Notes under the pieces: model-generated
What the model saw: only the letters and a program-made list of their open reading frames with translations
Database searches by the model: none
Told to the model about the DNA's origin: nothing
In this document: one piece after another, positions 1-15,000 of the stretch
How the letters are laid out: each line of letters starts with the position of its first letter
How positions within the stretch are numbered: the stretch's first letter is position 1
Assembly: GCA_030063045.1 (NCBI GenBank)
Contig: JAQSEB010000037.1
Location: 2,356,001-2,420,000 of the forward strand
Direction of reading: 5' to 3'
From: Pratylenchus scribneri
Taxonomy: Eukaryota > Nematoda > Chromadorea > Rhabditida > Pratylenchidae
DNA: 64,000 nt
Program-made: the position numbers and the translations under genes

Positions 1-3000
1 TAAATGTTTAGTTGTTTCTGACTTTTAAATGTTTTGTTGTTCAGATTTTTAAATGTTTTGTTGTTCTGATTTTTAAATGTTTGTTGTTCTGATTTTAAAT
101 GTTTAGTTGTTTCTGACTTTTAAATGTTTTGTTGTTCTGATTTTTAAATGTTTTGTTGTTCTGATTTTAAATGTTTAGTTGTTTCTGACTTTTAAATGTT
201 TTGTTGTTCTGACTTTTAAATGTTTTGTTGTTCTGATTTTTAAATGTTTTTGTTGTTCTGATTTTTAAATGTTTTGTTGTTCTGATTTTAAATGTTTAGT
301 TGTTTCTGACTTTTAAATGTTTTGTTGTTCTGATTTTTAAATGTTTTTGTTGTTCTGATTTTTAAATGTTTTGTTGTTCTGATTTTAAATGTTTAGTTGT
401 TTCTGACTTTTAAATGTTTTGTTGTTCTGATTTTAAATGTTTAGTTGTTTCTGACTTTTAAATGTTTTGTTGTTCAGATTTTTAAATGTTTTGTTGTTCT
501 GATTTTTAAATGTTTGTTGTTCTGATTTTAAATGTATAGTTGTTTCTGACTTTTAAATGTTTTGTTGTTCTGATTTTTAAATGTTTTGTTGTTCTGATTT
601 TAAATGTTTAGTTTTTTCTGACTTTTAAATGTTTTGTTGTTCTGATTTTTAAATGTTTTTGTTGTTTTGATTTTTAAATGTTTTGTTGTTCTGATTTTAA
701 ATGTATAGTTGTTTCTGACTTTTAAAAGTTTTGTTGTTCTGATTTTTAAAAGTTGTTGTTCTGTTTTGTTGTTCTGATTTTCAAATGTTTTGTTTGTTCT
801 GATTTTTAAATATTTTGTTGTTCTGATTTTGAAATGTTTTGTTGTTCTGATTTTTAAATGTTTTGTTGTTCAGATTTTTAAATGTTGTTTTGTTTTTCTG
901 ATTTTCAAATGTTTTGTTTGTTCTGATTTTTAAATATTTTGTTGTTCTGATTTTTAAATGTTTTGTTGTTCTGATTTTTAAATGTTTTGTTGTTCAGATT
1001 TTTAAATGTTTTGTTGTTCTGATTTTTAAATGTTTGTTGTTCTGATTTTAAATGTTTTGTTGTTCTGATTTTTAAATGTTTTGTTGTTCTGATTTTTAAA
1101 TGTTTGTTGTTCTGATTTTTAAATGTTTTTGTTGTTCTGATTTTTAAAAGTTGTTGTTCTGTTTTGTTGTTCTGTTTTGTTGTTCTGATTTTCAAATGTT
1201 TTGTTTGTTCTGATTTTTAAATGTTTTTGTTGTTCTGATTTTTAAATGTTTTGGTGTTCTGATTTTTAAATGTTTTGTTGTTCTGATTTTTAAATGTTTT
1301 TGTTGTTCTGATTTTTAAATGTTTTGTTGTTCTGATTTTTAAATGTTTTATTGTTCTGATTTTTAAATGTTTTTGTTGTTCTGATTTTTGTTGTTCTGAT
1401 TTTTAAATGTTTTTGTTGTTCTGATGTTTAAATGTTTTGTTGTTCTGATTTTTAAATGTTTTGTTGTTCTGATTTTTAAATGTTTTGTTGTTCTGATTTT
1501 TGTTGTTCTGATTTTTAAATGTTTTGTTGTTCAGATTTTTAATTGTTTTGTTGTTCTGATTTTTAAATGTTTTGCTGTTCTGACTTTTAAATGTTTTGTT
1601 GTTCTGTTTTTTAAATGTTTGTTGTTCTGATTTTTAAATGTTTTGTTGTTCTGATTTTTAAATGTTTGTTGTTCTGATTTTTAAATGTTTTTGTTGTTCT
1701 GATTTTGAAATGTTTTGTTGTTCTGATTTTAAATGTTTAGTTGTTTCTGACTTTTAAATGTTTTGTTGTTCAGATTTTTAAATGTTTTGTTGTTCTGATT
1801 TTTAAATGTTTGTTGTTCTGATTTTAAATGTTTAGTTGTTTCTGACTTTTAAATGTTTTGTTGTTCTGATTTTTAAATGTTTTGTTGTTCTGATTTTAAA
1901 TGTTTAGTTGTTTCTGACTTTTAAATGTTTTGTTGTTCTGACTTTTAAATGTTTTGTTGTTCTGATTTTTAAATGTTTTTGTTGTTCTGATTTTTAAATG
2001 TTTTGTTGTTCTGATTTTAAATGTTTAGTTGTTTCTGACTTTTAAATGTTTTGTTGTTCTGATTTTTAAATGTTTTTGTTGTTCTGATTTTTAAATGTTT
2101 TGTTGTTCTGATTTTAAATGTTTAGTTGTTTCTGACTTTTAAATGTTTTGTTGTTCTGATTTTAAATGTTTAGTTGTTTCTGACTTTTAAATGTTTTGTT
2201 GTTCTGACTTTTAAATGTTTTGTTGTTCTGATTTTTAAATGTTTTTGTTGTTCTGATTTTTAAATGTTTTGTTGTTCTGATTTTAAATGTTTAGTTGTTT
2301 CTGACTTTTAAATGTTTTGTTGTTCTGATTTTTAAAAGTTTTGTTGTTCTGATTTTTAAATGTTTTGTTGTTCAGATTTTTAAATGTTTTGTTGTTCTGA
2401 TTTTTAAATGTTTGTTGTTCTGATTTTAAATGTATAGTTGTTTCTGACTTTTAAATGTTTTGTTGTTCTGATTTTTAAATGTTTTGTTGTTCTGATTTTA
2501 AATGTTTAGTTTTTTCTGACTTTTAAATGTTTTGTTGTTCTGATTTTTAAATGTTTTTGTTGTTTTGATTTTTAAATGTTTTGTTGTTCTGATTTTAAAT
2601 GTATAGTTGTTTCTGACTTTTAAAAGTTTTGTTGTTCTGATTTTTAAAAGTTGTTGTTCTGTTTTGTTGTTCTGATTTTCAAATGTTTTGTTTGTTCTGA
2701 TTTTTAAATATTTTGTTGTTCTGATTTTGAAATGTTTTGTTGTTCTGATTTTTAAATGTTTTGTTGTTCAGATTTTTAAATGTTGTTTTGTTTTTCTGAT
2801 TTTCAAATGTTTTGTTTGTTCTGATTTTTAAATATTTTGTTGTTCTGATTTTTAAATGTTTTGTTGTTCTGATTTTTAAATGTTTTGTTGTTCAGATTTT
2901 TAAATGTTTTGTTGTTCTGATTTTTAAATGTTTGTTGTTCTGATTTTAAATGTTTTGTTGTTCTGATTTTTAAATGTTTTGTTGTTCTGATTTTTAAAAG

Positions 3001-6000
3001 TTGTTGTTCTGTTTTGTTGTTCTGTTTTGTTGTTCTGATTTTTAAATGTTTTGGTGTTCTGATTTTTAAATGTTTTTGTTGTTCTGATTTTTAAATGTTT
3101 TGGTGTTCTGATTTTTAAATGTTTTGTTGTTCTGATTTTTAAATGTTTTTGTTGTTCTGATTTTTAAATGTTTTGTTGTTCTGATTTTTAAATGTTTTGC
3201 TGTTCTGATTTTAAAATGTTTTGTTGTTCTGATTTTAAATGTTTTGTTGTTCAGATTTTTAAATGTTTTGTTGTTCTGATTTTTAAATGTTTGTTGTTCT
3301 GATTTTAAATGTTTTGTTGTTCTGATTTTTAAATGTTTTGTTGTTCTGATTTTTAAATGTTTGTTGTTCTGATTTTTAAATGTTTTTGTTGTTCTGATTT
3401 TTAAAAGTTGTTGTTCTGTTTTGTTGTTCTGTTTTGTTGTTCTGATTTTCAAATGTTTTGTTTGTTCTGATTTTTAAATGTTTTTGTTGTTCTGATTTTT
3501 AAATGTTTTGGTGTTCTGATTTTTAAATGTTTTGTTGTTCTGATTTTTAAATGTTTTTGTTGTTCTGATTTTTAAATGTTTTGTTGTTCTGATTTTTAAA
3601 TGTTTTATTGTTCTGATTTTTAAATGTTTTTGTTGTTCTGATTTTTGTTGTTCTGATTTTTAAATGTTTTTGTTGTTCTGATGTTTAAATGTTTTGTTGT
3701 TCTGATTTTTAAATGTTTTGTTGTTCTGATTTTTAAATGTTTTGTTGTTCTGATTTTTGTTGTTCTGATTTTTAAATGTTTTGTTGTTCAGATTTTTAAT
3801 TGTTTTGTTGTTCTGATTTTTAAATGTTTTGCTGTTCTGACTTTTAAATGTTTTGTTGTTCTGATTTTTAAATGTTTTGTTGTTCTGATTTTTGTTGTTC
3901 TGATTTTTAAATGTTTTTGTTGTTCTGATTTTTAAATGTTTTGTTGTTCTGATTTTTAAATGTTTTATTGTTCTGATTTTTAAATATTTTGTTGTTCTGA
4001 TTTTTAAATGTTTTGTTGTTCTGATTTTTAAATGTTTTGTTGTTCAGATTTTTAAATGTTGTTTTGTTTTTCTGATTTTTAAAAGTTTTGTTGTTCTGAT
4101 TTTTAAAAGTTTTGTTGTTCTGATTTTTAAATGTTTTGTTGTTCTGATTTTTGTTGTTCTGATTTTTAAATGTTTTGTTGTTCAGATTTTTAATTGTTTT
4201 GTTGTTCTGATTTTTAAATGTTTTGCTGTTCTGACTTTTAAATGTTTTGTTGTTCTGATTTTTAAATGTTTGTTGTTCTGATTTTTAAATGTTTTGTTGT
4301 TCTGATTTTTAAATGTTTGTTGTTCTGATTTTTAAATGTTTTTGTTGTTCTGATTTTGAAATGTTTTGTTGTTCTGATTTTAAATGTTTAGTTGTTTCTG
4401 ACTTTTAAATGTTTTGTTGTTCAGATTTTTAAATGTTTTGTTGTTCTGATTTTTAAATGTTTGTTGTTCTGATTTTAAATGTTTAGTTGTTTCTGACTTT
4501 TAAATGTTTTGTTGTTCTGATTTTTAAATGTTTTGTTGTTCTGATTTTAAATGTTTAGTTGTTTCTGACTTTTAAATGTTTTGTTGTTCTGACTTTTAAA
4601 TGTTTTGTTGTTCTGATTTTTAAATGTTTTTGTTGTTCTGATTTTTAAATGTTTTGTTGTTCTGATTTTAAATGTTTAGTTGTTTCTGACTTTTAAATGT
4701 TTTGTTGTTCTGATTTTTAAATGTTTTTGTTGTTCTGATTTTTAAATGTTTTGTTGTTCTGATTTTAAATGTTTAGTTGTTTCTGACTTTTAAATGTTTT
4801 GTTGTTCTGATTTTAAATGTTTAGTTGTTTCTGACTTTTAAATGTTTTGTTGTTCAGATTTTTAAATGTTTTGTTGTTCTGATTTTAAATGTTTAGTTGT
4901 TTCTGACTTTTAAATGTTTTGTTGTTCAGATTTTTAAATGTTTTGTTGTTCTGATTTTTAAATGTTTTGTTGTTCTGATTTTAAATGTTTAGTTTTTTCT
5001 GACTTTTAAATGTTTTGTTGTTCTGATTTTTAAATGTTTTTGTTGTTTTGATTTTTAAATGTTTTGTTGTTCTGATTTTAAATGTATAGTTGTTTCTGAC
5101 TTTTAAAAGTTTTGTTGTTCTGATTTTTAAAAGTTGTTGTTCTGTTTTGTTGTTCTGATTTTCAAATGTTTTGTTTGTTCTGATTTTTAAATATTTTGTT
5201 GTTCTGATTTTGAAATGTTTTGTTGTTCTGATTTTTAAATGTTTTGTTGTTCAGATTTTTAAATGTTGTTTTGTTTTTCTGATTTTCAAATGTTTTGTTT
5301 GTTCTGATTTTTAAATATTTTGTTGTTCTGATTTTTAAATGTTTTGTTGTTCTGATTTTTAAATGTTTTGTTGTTCAGATTTTTAAATGTTTTGTTGTTC
5401 TGATTTTTAAATGTTTGTTGTTCTGATTTTAAATGTTTTGTTGTTCTGATTTTTAAATGTTTTGTTGTTCTGATTTTTAAATGTTTGTTGTTCTGATTTT
5501 TAAATGTTTTTGTTGTTCTGATTTTTAAAAGTTGTTGTTCTGTTTTGTTGTTCTGTTTTGTTGTTCTGATTTTCAAATGTTTTGTTTGTTCTGATTTTTA
5601 AATGTTTTTGTTGTTCTGATTTTTAAATGTTTTGGTGTTCTGATTTTTAAATGTTTTGTTGTTCTGATTTTTAAATGTTTTTGTTGTTCTGATTTTTAAA
5701 TGTTTTGTTGTTCTGATTTTTAAATGTTTTATTGTTCTGATTTTTAAATGTTTTTGTTGTTCTGATTTTTGTTGTTCTGATTTTTAAATGTTTTTGTTGT
5801 TCTGATGTTTAAATGTTTTGTTGTTCTGATTTTTAAATGTTTTGTTGTTCTGATTTTTAAATGTTTTGTTGTTCTGATTTTTGTTGTTCTGATTTTTAAA
5901 TGTTTTGTTGTTCAGATTTTTAATTGTTTTGTTGTTCTGATTTTTAAATGTTTTGCTGTTCTGACTTTTAAATGTTTTGTTGTTCTGTTTTTTAAATGTT

Positions 6001-9000
6001 TGTTGTTCTGATTTTTAAATGTTTTGTTGTTCTGATTTTTAAATGTTTGTTGTTCTGATTTTTAAATGTTTTTGTTGTTCTGATTTTGAAATGTTTTGTT
6101 GTTCTGATTTTAAATGTTTAGTTGTTTCTGACTTTTAAATGTTTTGTTGTTCAGATTTTTAAATGTTTTGTTGTTCTGATTTTTAAATGTTTGTTGTTCT
6201 GATTTTAAATGTTTAGTTGTTTCTGACTTTTAAATGTTTTGTTGTTCTGATTTTTAAATGTTTTGTTGTTCTGATTTTAAATGTTTAGTTGTTTCTGACT
6301 TTTAAATGTTTTGTTGTTCTGACTTTTAAATGTTTTGTTGTTCTGATTTTTAAATGTTTTTGTTGTTCTGATTTTTAAATGTTTTGTTGTTCTGATTTTA
6401 AATGTTTAGTTGTTTCTGACTTTTAAATGTTTTGTTGTTCTGATTTTTAAATGTTTTTGTTGTTCTGATTTTTAAATGTTTTGTTGTTCTGATTTTAAAT
6501 GTTTAGTTGTTTCTGACTTTTAAATGTTTTGTTGTTCTGATTTTAAATGTTTAGTTGTTTCTGACTTTTAAATGTTTTGTTGTTCTGACTTTTAAATGTT
6601 TTGTTGTTCTGATTTTTAAATGTTTTTGTTGTTCTGATTTTTAAATGTTTTGTTGTTCTGATTTTAAATGTTTAGTTGTTTCTGACTTTTAAATGTTTTG
6701 TTGTTCTGATTTTTAAAAGTTTTGTTGTTCTGATTTTTAAATGTTTTGTTGTTCTGATTTTTGTTGTTCTGATTTTTAAATGTTTTGTTGTTCAGATTTT
6801 TAATTGTTTTGTTGTTCTGATTTTTAAATGTTTTGCTGTTCTGACTTTTAAATGTTTTGTTGTTCTGATTTTTAAATGTTTGTTGTTCTGATTTTTAAAT
6901 GTTTTGTTGTTCTGATTTTTAAATGTTTGTTGTTCTGATTTTTAAATGTTTTTGTTGTTCTGATTTTGAAATGTTTTGTTGTTCTGATTTTAAATGTTTA
7001 GTTGTTTCTGACTTTTAAATGTTTTGTTGTTCAGATTTTTAAATGTTTTGTTGTTCTGATTTTTAAATGTTTGTTGTTCTGATTTTAAATGTTTAGTTGT
7101 TTCTGACTTTTAAATGTTTTGTTGTTCTGATTTTTAAATGTTTTGTTGTTCTGATTTTAAATGTTTAGTTGTTTCTGACTTTTAAATGTTTTGTTGTTCT
7201 GACTTTTAAATGTTTTGTTGTTCTGATTTTTAAATGTTTTTGTTGTTCTGATTTTTAAATGTTTTGTTGTTCTGATTTTAAATGTTTAGTTGTTTCTGAC
7301 TTTTAAATGTTTTGTTGTTCTGATTTTTAAATGTTTTTGTTGTTCTGATTTTTAAATGTTTTGTTGTTCTGATTTTAAATGTTTAGTTGTTTCTGACTTT
7401 TAAATGTTTTGTTGTTCTGATTTTAAATGTTTAGTTGTTTCTGACTTTTAAATGTTTTGTTGTTCAGATTTTTAAATGTTTTGTTGTTCTGATTTTTAAA
7501 TGTTTGTTGTTCTGATTTTAAATGTATAGTTGTTTCTGACTTTTAAATGTTTTGTTGTTCTGATTTTTAAATGTTTTGTTGTTCTGATTTTAAATGTTTA
7601 GTTTTTTCTGACTTTTAAATGTTTTGTTGTTCTGATTTTTAAATGTTTTTGTTGTTTTGATTTTTAAATGTTTTGTTGTTCTGATTTTAAATGTATAGTT
7701 GTTTCTGACTTTTAAAAGTTTTGTTGTTCTGATTTTTAAAAGTTGTTGTTCTGTTTTGTTGTTCTGATTTTCAAATGTTTTGTTTGTTCTGATTTTTAAA
7801 TATTTTGTTGTTCTGATTTTGAAATGTTTTGTTGTTCTGATTTTTAAATGTTTTGTTGTTCAGATTTTTAAATGTTGTTTTGTTTTTCTGATTTTCAAAT
7901 GTTTTGTTGTTCAGATTTTTAAATGTTTTGTTGTTCTGATTTTTAAATGTTTGTTGTTCTGATTTTAAATGTTTTGTTGTTCTGATTTTTAAATGTTTTG
8001 TTGTTCTGATTTTTAAATATTTTGTTGTTCTGATTTTTAAAAGTTTTGTTGTTCTGATTTTTAAATGTTTTGTTGTTCTGATTTTTAAATGTTTTGTTGT
8101 TCAGATTTTTAAATGTTTTGTTGTTCTGATTTTTAAATGTTTGTTGTTCTGATTTTAAATGTTTTGTTGTTCTGATTTTTAAATGTTTTTGTTGTTCTGA
8201 TTTTTAAATGTTTTGTTGTTCTGATTTTTAAATGTTTTATTGTTCTGATTTTTAAATGTTTTTGTTGTTCTGATTTTTGTTGTTCTGATTTTTAAATGTT
8301 TTTGTTGTTCTGATGTTTAAATGTTTTGTTGTTCTGATTTTTAAATGTTTTGTTGTTCTGATTTTTAAATGTTTTGTTGTTCTGATTTTTGTTGTTCTGA
8401 TTTTTAAATGTTTTGTTGTTCTGATTTTTAAATGTTTTGTTGTTCTGATTTTAAATGTTTAGTTGTTTCTGACTTTTAAATGTTTTGTTGTTCTGATTTT
8501 AAATGTTTAGTTGTTTCTGACTTTTAAATGTTTTGTTGTTCAGATTTTTAAATGTTTTGTTGTTCTGATTTTTAAATGTTTGTTGTTCTGATTTTAAATG
8601 TATAGTTGTTTCTGACTTTTAAATGTTTTGTTGTTCTGATTTTTAAATGTTTTGTTGTTCTGATTTTAAATGTTTAGTTTTTTCTGACTTTTAAATGTTT
8701 TGTTGTTCTGATTTTTAAATGTTTTTGTTGTTTTGATTTTTAAATGTTTTGTTGTTCTGATTTTAAATGTATAGTTGTTTCTGACTTTTAAAAGTTTTGT
8801 TGTTCTGATTTTTAAAAGTTGTTGTTCTGTTTTGTTGTTCTGATTTTCAAATGTTTTGTTTGTTCTGATTTTTAAATATTTTGTTGTTCTGATTTTGAAA
8901 TGTTTTGTTGTTCTGATTTTTAAATGTTTTGTTGTTCAGATTTTTAAATGTTGTTTTGTTTTTCTGATTTTCAAATGTTTTGTTGTTCAGATTTTTAAAT

Positions 9001-12000
9001 GTTTTGTTGTTCTGATTTTTAAATGTTTGTTGTTCTGATTTTAAATGTTTTGTTGTTCTGATTTTTAAATGTTTTGTTGTTCTGATTTTTAAATATTTTG
9101 TTGTTCTGATTTTTAAAAGTTTTGTTGTTCTGATTTTTAAATGTTTTGTTGTTCTGATTTTTAAATGTTTTGTTGTTCAGATTTTTAAATGTTTTGTTGT
9201 TCTGATTTTTAAATGTTTGTTGTTCTGATTTTAAATGTTTTGTTGTTCTGATTTTTAAATGTTTTGTTGTTCTGATTTTTAAATGTTTGTTGTTCTGATT
9301 TTTAAATGTTTTTGTTGTTCTGATTTTTAAAAGTTGTTGTTCTGTTTTGTTGTTCTGATTTTCAAATGTTTTGTTTGTTCTGATTTTTAAATGTTTTTGT
9401 TGTTCTGATTTTTAAATGTTTTGGTGTTCTGATTTTTAAATGTTTTGTTGTTCTGATTTTTAAATGTTTTTGTTGTTCTGATTTTTAAATGTTTTGTTGT
9501 TCTGATTTTTAAATGTTTTATTGTTCTGATTTTTAAATGTTTTTGTTGTTCTGATTTTTGTTGTTCTGATTTTTAAATGTTTTTGTTGTTCTGATGTTTA
9601 AATGTTTTGTTGTTCTGATTTTTAAATGTTTTGTTGTTCTGATTTTTAAATGTTTTGTTGTTCTGATTTTTGTTGTTCTGATTTTTAAATGTTTTGTTGT
9701 TCAGATTTTTAATTGTTTTGTTGTTCTGATTTTAAATGTTTAGTTGTTTCTGACTTTTAAATGTTTTGTTGTTCTGATTTTTAAATGTTTTTGTTGTTCT
9801 GATTTTTAAATGTTTTGTTGTTCTGATTTTAAATGTTTAGTTGTTTCTGACTTTTAAATGTTTTGTTGTTCTGATTTTAAATGTTTAGTTGTTTCTGACT
9901 TTTAAATGTTTTGTTGTTCAGATTTTTAAATGTTTTGTTGTTCTGATTTTTAAATGTTTGTTGTTCTGATTTTAAATGTATAGTTGTTTCTGACTTTTAA
10001 ATGTTTTGTTGTTCTGATTTTTAAATGTTTTGTTGTTCTGATTTTAAATGTTTAGTTTTTTCTGACTTTTAAATGTTTTGTTGTTCTGACTTTTAAATGT
10101 TTTGTTGTTCTGACTTTTAAATGTTTTGTTGTTCTGATTTTTAAATGTTTTGTTGTTCTGATTTTAAATGTTTAGTTTTTTCTGACTTTTAAATGTTTTG
10201 TTGTTCTGACTTTTAAATGTTTTGTTGTTCTGACTTTTAAATGTTTTGTTGTTCTGATTTTAAATGTTTTGTTGTTCTGATTTTTAAATGTTTTGTTGTT
10301 CTGATTTTTAAATGTTTGTTGTTCTGATTTTTAAATGTTTTTGTTGTTCTGATTTTTAAAAGTTGTTGTTCTGTTTTGTTGTTCTGTTTTGTTGTTCTGA
10401 TTTTCAAATGTTTTGTTTGTTCTGATTTTTAAATGTTTTTGTTGTTCTGATTTTTAAATGTTTTGGTGTTCTGATTTTTAAATGTTTTGTTGTTCTGATT
10501 TTTAAATGTTTTTGTTGTTCTGATTTTTAAATGTTTTGTTGTTCTGATTTTTAAATGTTTTATTGTTCTGATTTTTAAATGTTTTTGTTGTTCTGATTTT
10601 TGTTGTTCTGATTTTTAAATGTTTTTGTTGTTCTGATGTTTAAATGTTTTGTTGTTCTGATTTTTAAATGTTTTGTTGTTCTGATTTTTAAATGTTTTGT
10701 TGTTCTGATTTTTGTTGTTCTGATTTTTAAATGTTTTGTTGTTCAGATTTTTAATTGTTTTGTTGTTCTGATTTTTAAATGTTTTGCTGTTCTGACTTTT
10801 AAATGTTTTGTTGTTCTGTTTTTTAAATGTTTGTTGTTCTGATTTTTAAATGTTTTGTTGTTCTGATTTTTAAATGTTTGTTGTTCTGATTTTTAAATGT
10901 TTTTGTTGTTCTGATTTTGAAATGTTTTGTTGTTCTGATTTTAAATGTTTAGTTGTTTCTGACTTTTAAATGTTTTGTTGTTCAGATTTTTAAATGTTTT
11001 GTTGTTCTGATTTTTAAATGTTTGTTGTTCTGATTTTAAATGTTTAGTTGTTTCTGACTTTTAAATGTTTTGTTGTTCTGATTTTTAAATGTTTTGTTGT
11101 TCTGATTTTAAATGTTTAGTTGTTTCTGACTTTTAAATGTTTTGTTGTTCTGACTTTTAAATGTTTTGTTGTTCTGATTTTTAAATGTTTTTGTTGTTCT
11201 GATTTTTAAATGTTTTGTTGTTCTGATTTTAAATGTTTAGTTGTTTCTGACTTTTAAATGTTTTGTTGTTCTGATTTTTAAATGTTTTTGTTGTTCTGAT
11301 TTTTAAATGTTTTGTTGTTCTGATTTTAAATGTTTAGTTGTTTCTGACTTTTAAATGTTTTGTTGTTCTGATTTTAAATGTTTAGTTGTTTCTGACTTTT
11401 AAATGTTTTGTTGTTCTGACTTTTAAATGTTTTGTTGTTCTGATTTTTAAATGTTTTTGTTGTTCTGATTTTTAAATGTTTTGTTGTTCTGATTTTAAAT
11501 GTTTAGTTGTTTCTGACTTTTAAATGTTTTGTTGTTCTGATTTTTAAAAGTTTTGTTGTTCTGATTTTTAAATGTTTTGTTGTTCTGATTTTTGTTGTTC
11601 TGATTTTTAAATGTTTTGTTGTTCAGATTTTTAATTGTTTTGTTGTTCTGATTTTTAAATGTTTTGCTGTTCTGACTTTTAAATGTTTTGTTGTTCTGAT
11701 TTTTAAATGTTTGTTGTTCTGATTTTTAAATGTTTTGTTGTTCTGATTTTTAAATGTTTGTTGTTCTGATTTTTAAATGTTTTTGTTGTTCTGATTTTGA
11801 AATGTTTTGTTGTTCTGATTTTAAATGTTTAGTTGTTTCTGACTTTTAAATGTTTTGTTGTTCAGATTTTTAAATGTTTTGTTGTTCTGATTTTTAAATG
11901 TTTGTTGTTCTGATTTTAAATGTTTAGTTGTTTCTGACTTTTAAATGTTTTGTTGTTCTGATTTTTAAATGTTTTGTTGTTCTGATTTTAAATGTTTAGT

Positions 12001-15000
12001 TGTTTCTGACTTTTAAATGTTTTGTTGTTCTGACTTTTAAATGTTTTGTTGTTCTGATTTTTAAATGTTTTTGTTGTTCTGATTTTTAAATGTTTTGTTG
12101 TTCTGATTTTAAATGTTTAGTTGTTTCTGACTTTTAAATGTTTTGTTGTTCTGATTTTTAAATGTTTTTGTTGTTCTGATTTTTAAATGTTTTGTTGTTC
12201 TGATTTTAAATGTTTAGTTGTTTCTGACTTTTAAATGTTTTGTTGTTCTGATTTTAAATGTTTAGTTGTTTCTGACTTTTAAATGTTTTGTTGTTCAGAT
12301 TTTTAAATGTTTTGTTGTTCTGATTTTTAAATGTTTGTTGTTCTGATTTTAAATGTATAGTTGTTTCTGACTTTTAAATGTTTTGTTGTTCTGATTTTTA
12401 AATGTTTTGTTGTTCTGATTTTAAATGTTTAGTTTTTTCTGACTTTTAAATGTTTTGTTGTTCTGATTTTTAAATGTTTTTGTTGTTTTGATTTTTAAAT
12501 GTTTTGTTGTTCTGATTTTAAATGTATAGTTGTTTCTGACTTTTAAAAGTTTTGTTGTTCTGATTTTTAAAAGTTGTTGTTCTGTTTTGTTGTTCTGATT
12601 TTCAAATGTTTTGTTTGTTCTGATTTTTAAATATTTTGTTGTTCTGATTTTGAAATGTTTTGTTGTTCTGATTTTTAAATGTTTTGTTGTTCAGATTTTT
12701 AAATGTTGTTTTGTTTTTCTGATTTTCAAATGTTTTGTTGTTCAGATTTTTAAATGTTTTGTTGTTCTGATTTTTAAATGTTTGTTGTTCTGATTTTAAA
12801 TGTTTTGTTGTTCTGATTTTTAAATGTTTTGTTGTTCTGATTTTTAAATATTTTGTTGTTCTGATTTTTAAAAGTTTTGTTGTTCTGATTTTTAAATGTT
12901 TTGTTGTTCTGATTTTTAAATGTTTTGTTGTTCAGATTTTTAAATGTTTTGTTGTTCTGATTTTTAAATGTTTGTTGTTCTGATTTTAAATGTTTTGTTG
13001 TTCTGATTTTTAAATGTTTTGTTGTTCTGATTTTTAAATGTTTGTTGTTCTGATTTTTAAATGTTTTTGTTGTTCTGATTTTTAAAAGTTGTTGTTCTGT
13101 TTTGTTGTTCTGTTTTGTTGTTCTGATTTTCAAATGTTTTGTTTGTTCTGATTTTTAAATGTTTTTGTTGTTCTGATTTTTAAATGTTTTGGTGTTCTGA
13201 TTTTTAAATGTTTTGTTGTTCTGATTTTTAAATGTTTTTGTTGTTCTGATTTTTAAATGTTTTGTTGTTCTGATTTTTAAATGTTTTATTGTTCTGATTT
13301 TTAAATGTTTTTGTTGTTCTGATTTTTGTTGTTCTGATTTTTAAATGTTTTTGTTGTTCTGATGTTTAAATGTTTTGTTGTTCTGATTTTTAAATGTTTT
13401 GTTGTTCTGATTTTTAAATGTTTTGTTGTTCTGATTTTTGTTGTTCTGATTTTTAAATGTTTTGTTGTTCAGATTTTTAATTGTTTTGTTGTTCTGATTT
13501 TAAATGTTTAGTTGTTTCTGACTTTTAAATGTTTTGTTGTTCTGATTTTTAAATGTTTTTGTTGTTCTGATTTTTAAATGTTTTGTTGTTCTGATTTTAA
13601 ATGTTTAGTTGTTTCTGACTTTTAAATGTTTTGTTGTTCTGATTTTAAATGTTTAGTTGTTTCTGACTTTTAAATGTTTTGTTGTTCAGATTTTTAAATG
13701 TTTTGTTGTTCTGATTTTTAAATGTTTGTTGTTCTGATTTTAAATGTATAGTTGTTTCTGACTTTTAAATGTTTTGTTGTTCTGATTTTTAAATGTTTTG
13801 TTGTTCTGATTTTAAATGTTTAGTTTTTTCTGACTTTTAAATGTTTTGTTGTTCTGACTTTTAAATGTTTTGTTGTTCTGACTTTTAAATGTTTTGTTGT
13901 TCTGATTTTTAAATGTTTTTGTTGTTCTGATTTTTAAATGTTTTGTTGTTCTGATTTTTAAAAGTTGTTGTTCTGTTTTGTTGTTCTGATTTTCAAATGT
14001 TTTGTTTGTTCTGATTTTTAAATATTTTGTTGTTCTGATTTTTAAATGTTTTGTTGTTCTGATTTTTAAATGTTTTGTTGTTCAGATTTTTAAATGTTGT
14101 TTTGTTTTTCTGATTTTTAAAAGTTTTGTTGTTCTGATTTTTAAAAGTTTTGTTGTTCTGATTTTTAAATGTTTTGTTGTTCTGATTTTTAAATGTTTTG
14201 TTGTTCTGATTTTTAAATGTTTGTTGTTCTGATTTTAAATGTTTTGTTGTTCTGATTTTTAAATGTTTTGTTGTTCTGATTTTTAAATATTTTGTTGTTC
14301 TGATTTTTAAAAGTTTTGTTGTTCTGATTTTTAAATGTTTTGTTGTTCTGATTTTTAAATGTTTTGTTGTTCTGATTTTTGTTGTTCTGATTTTTAAATG
14401 TTTTGTTGTTCAGATTTTTAATTGTTTTGTTGTTCTGATTTTAAATGTTTAGTTGTTTCTGACTTTTAAATGTTTTGTTGTTCTGATTTTTAAATGTTTT
14501 TGTTGTTCTGATTTTTAAATGTTTTGTTGTTCTGATTTTAAATGTTTAGTTGTTTCTGACTTTTAAATGTTTTGTTGTTCTGATTTTAAATGTTTAGTTG
14601 TTTCTGACTTTTAAATGTTTTGTTGTTCAGATTTTTAAATGTTTTGTTGTTCTGATTTTTAAATGTTTGTTGTTCTGATTTTAAATGTATAGTTGTTTCT
14701 GACTTTTAAATGTTTTGTTGTTCTGATTTTTAAATGTTTTGTTGTTCTGATTTTAAATGTTTAGTTTTTTCTGACTTTTAAATGTTTTGTTGTTCTGACT
14801 TTTAAATGTTTTGTTGTTCTGACTTTTAAATGTTTTGTTGTTCTGATTTTTAAATGTTTTTGTTGTTCTGATTTTTAAATGTTTTGTTGTTCTGATTTTT
14901 AAAAGTTGTTGTTCTGTTTTGTTGTTCTGATTTTCAAATGTTTTGTTTGTTCTGATTTTTAAATATTTTGTTGTTCTGATTTTTAAATGTTTTGTTGTTC

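Noticed and set aside
1..1500. Canonical telomere at the left edge
   Set aside because: No TTAGGC or similar short repeat, and the G-rich strand has the wrong direction for a left chromosome end.
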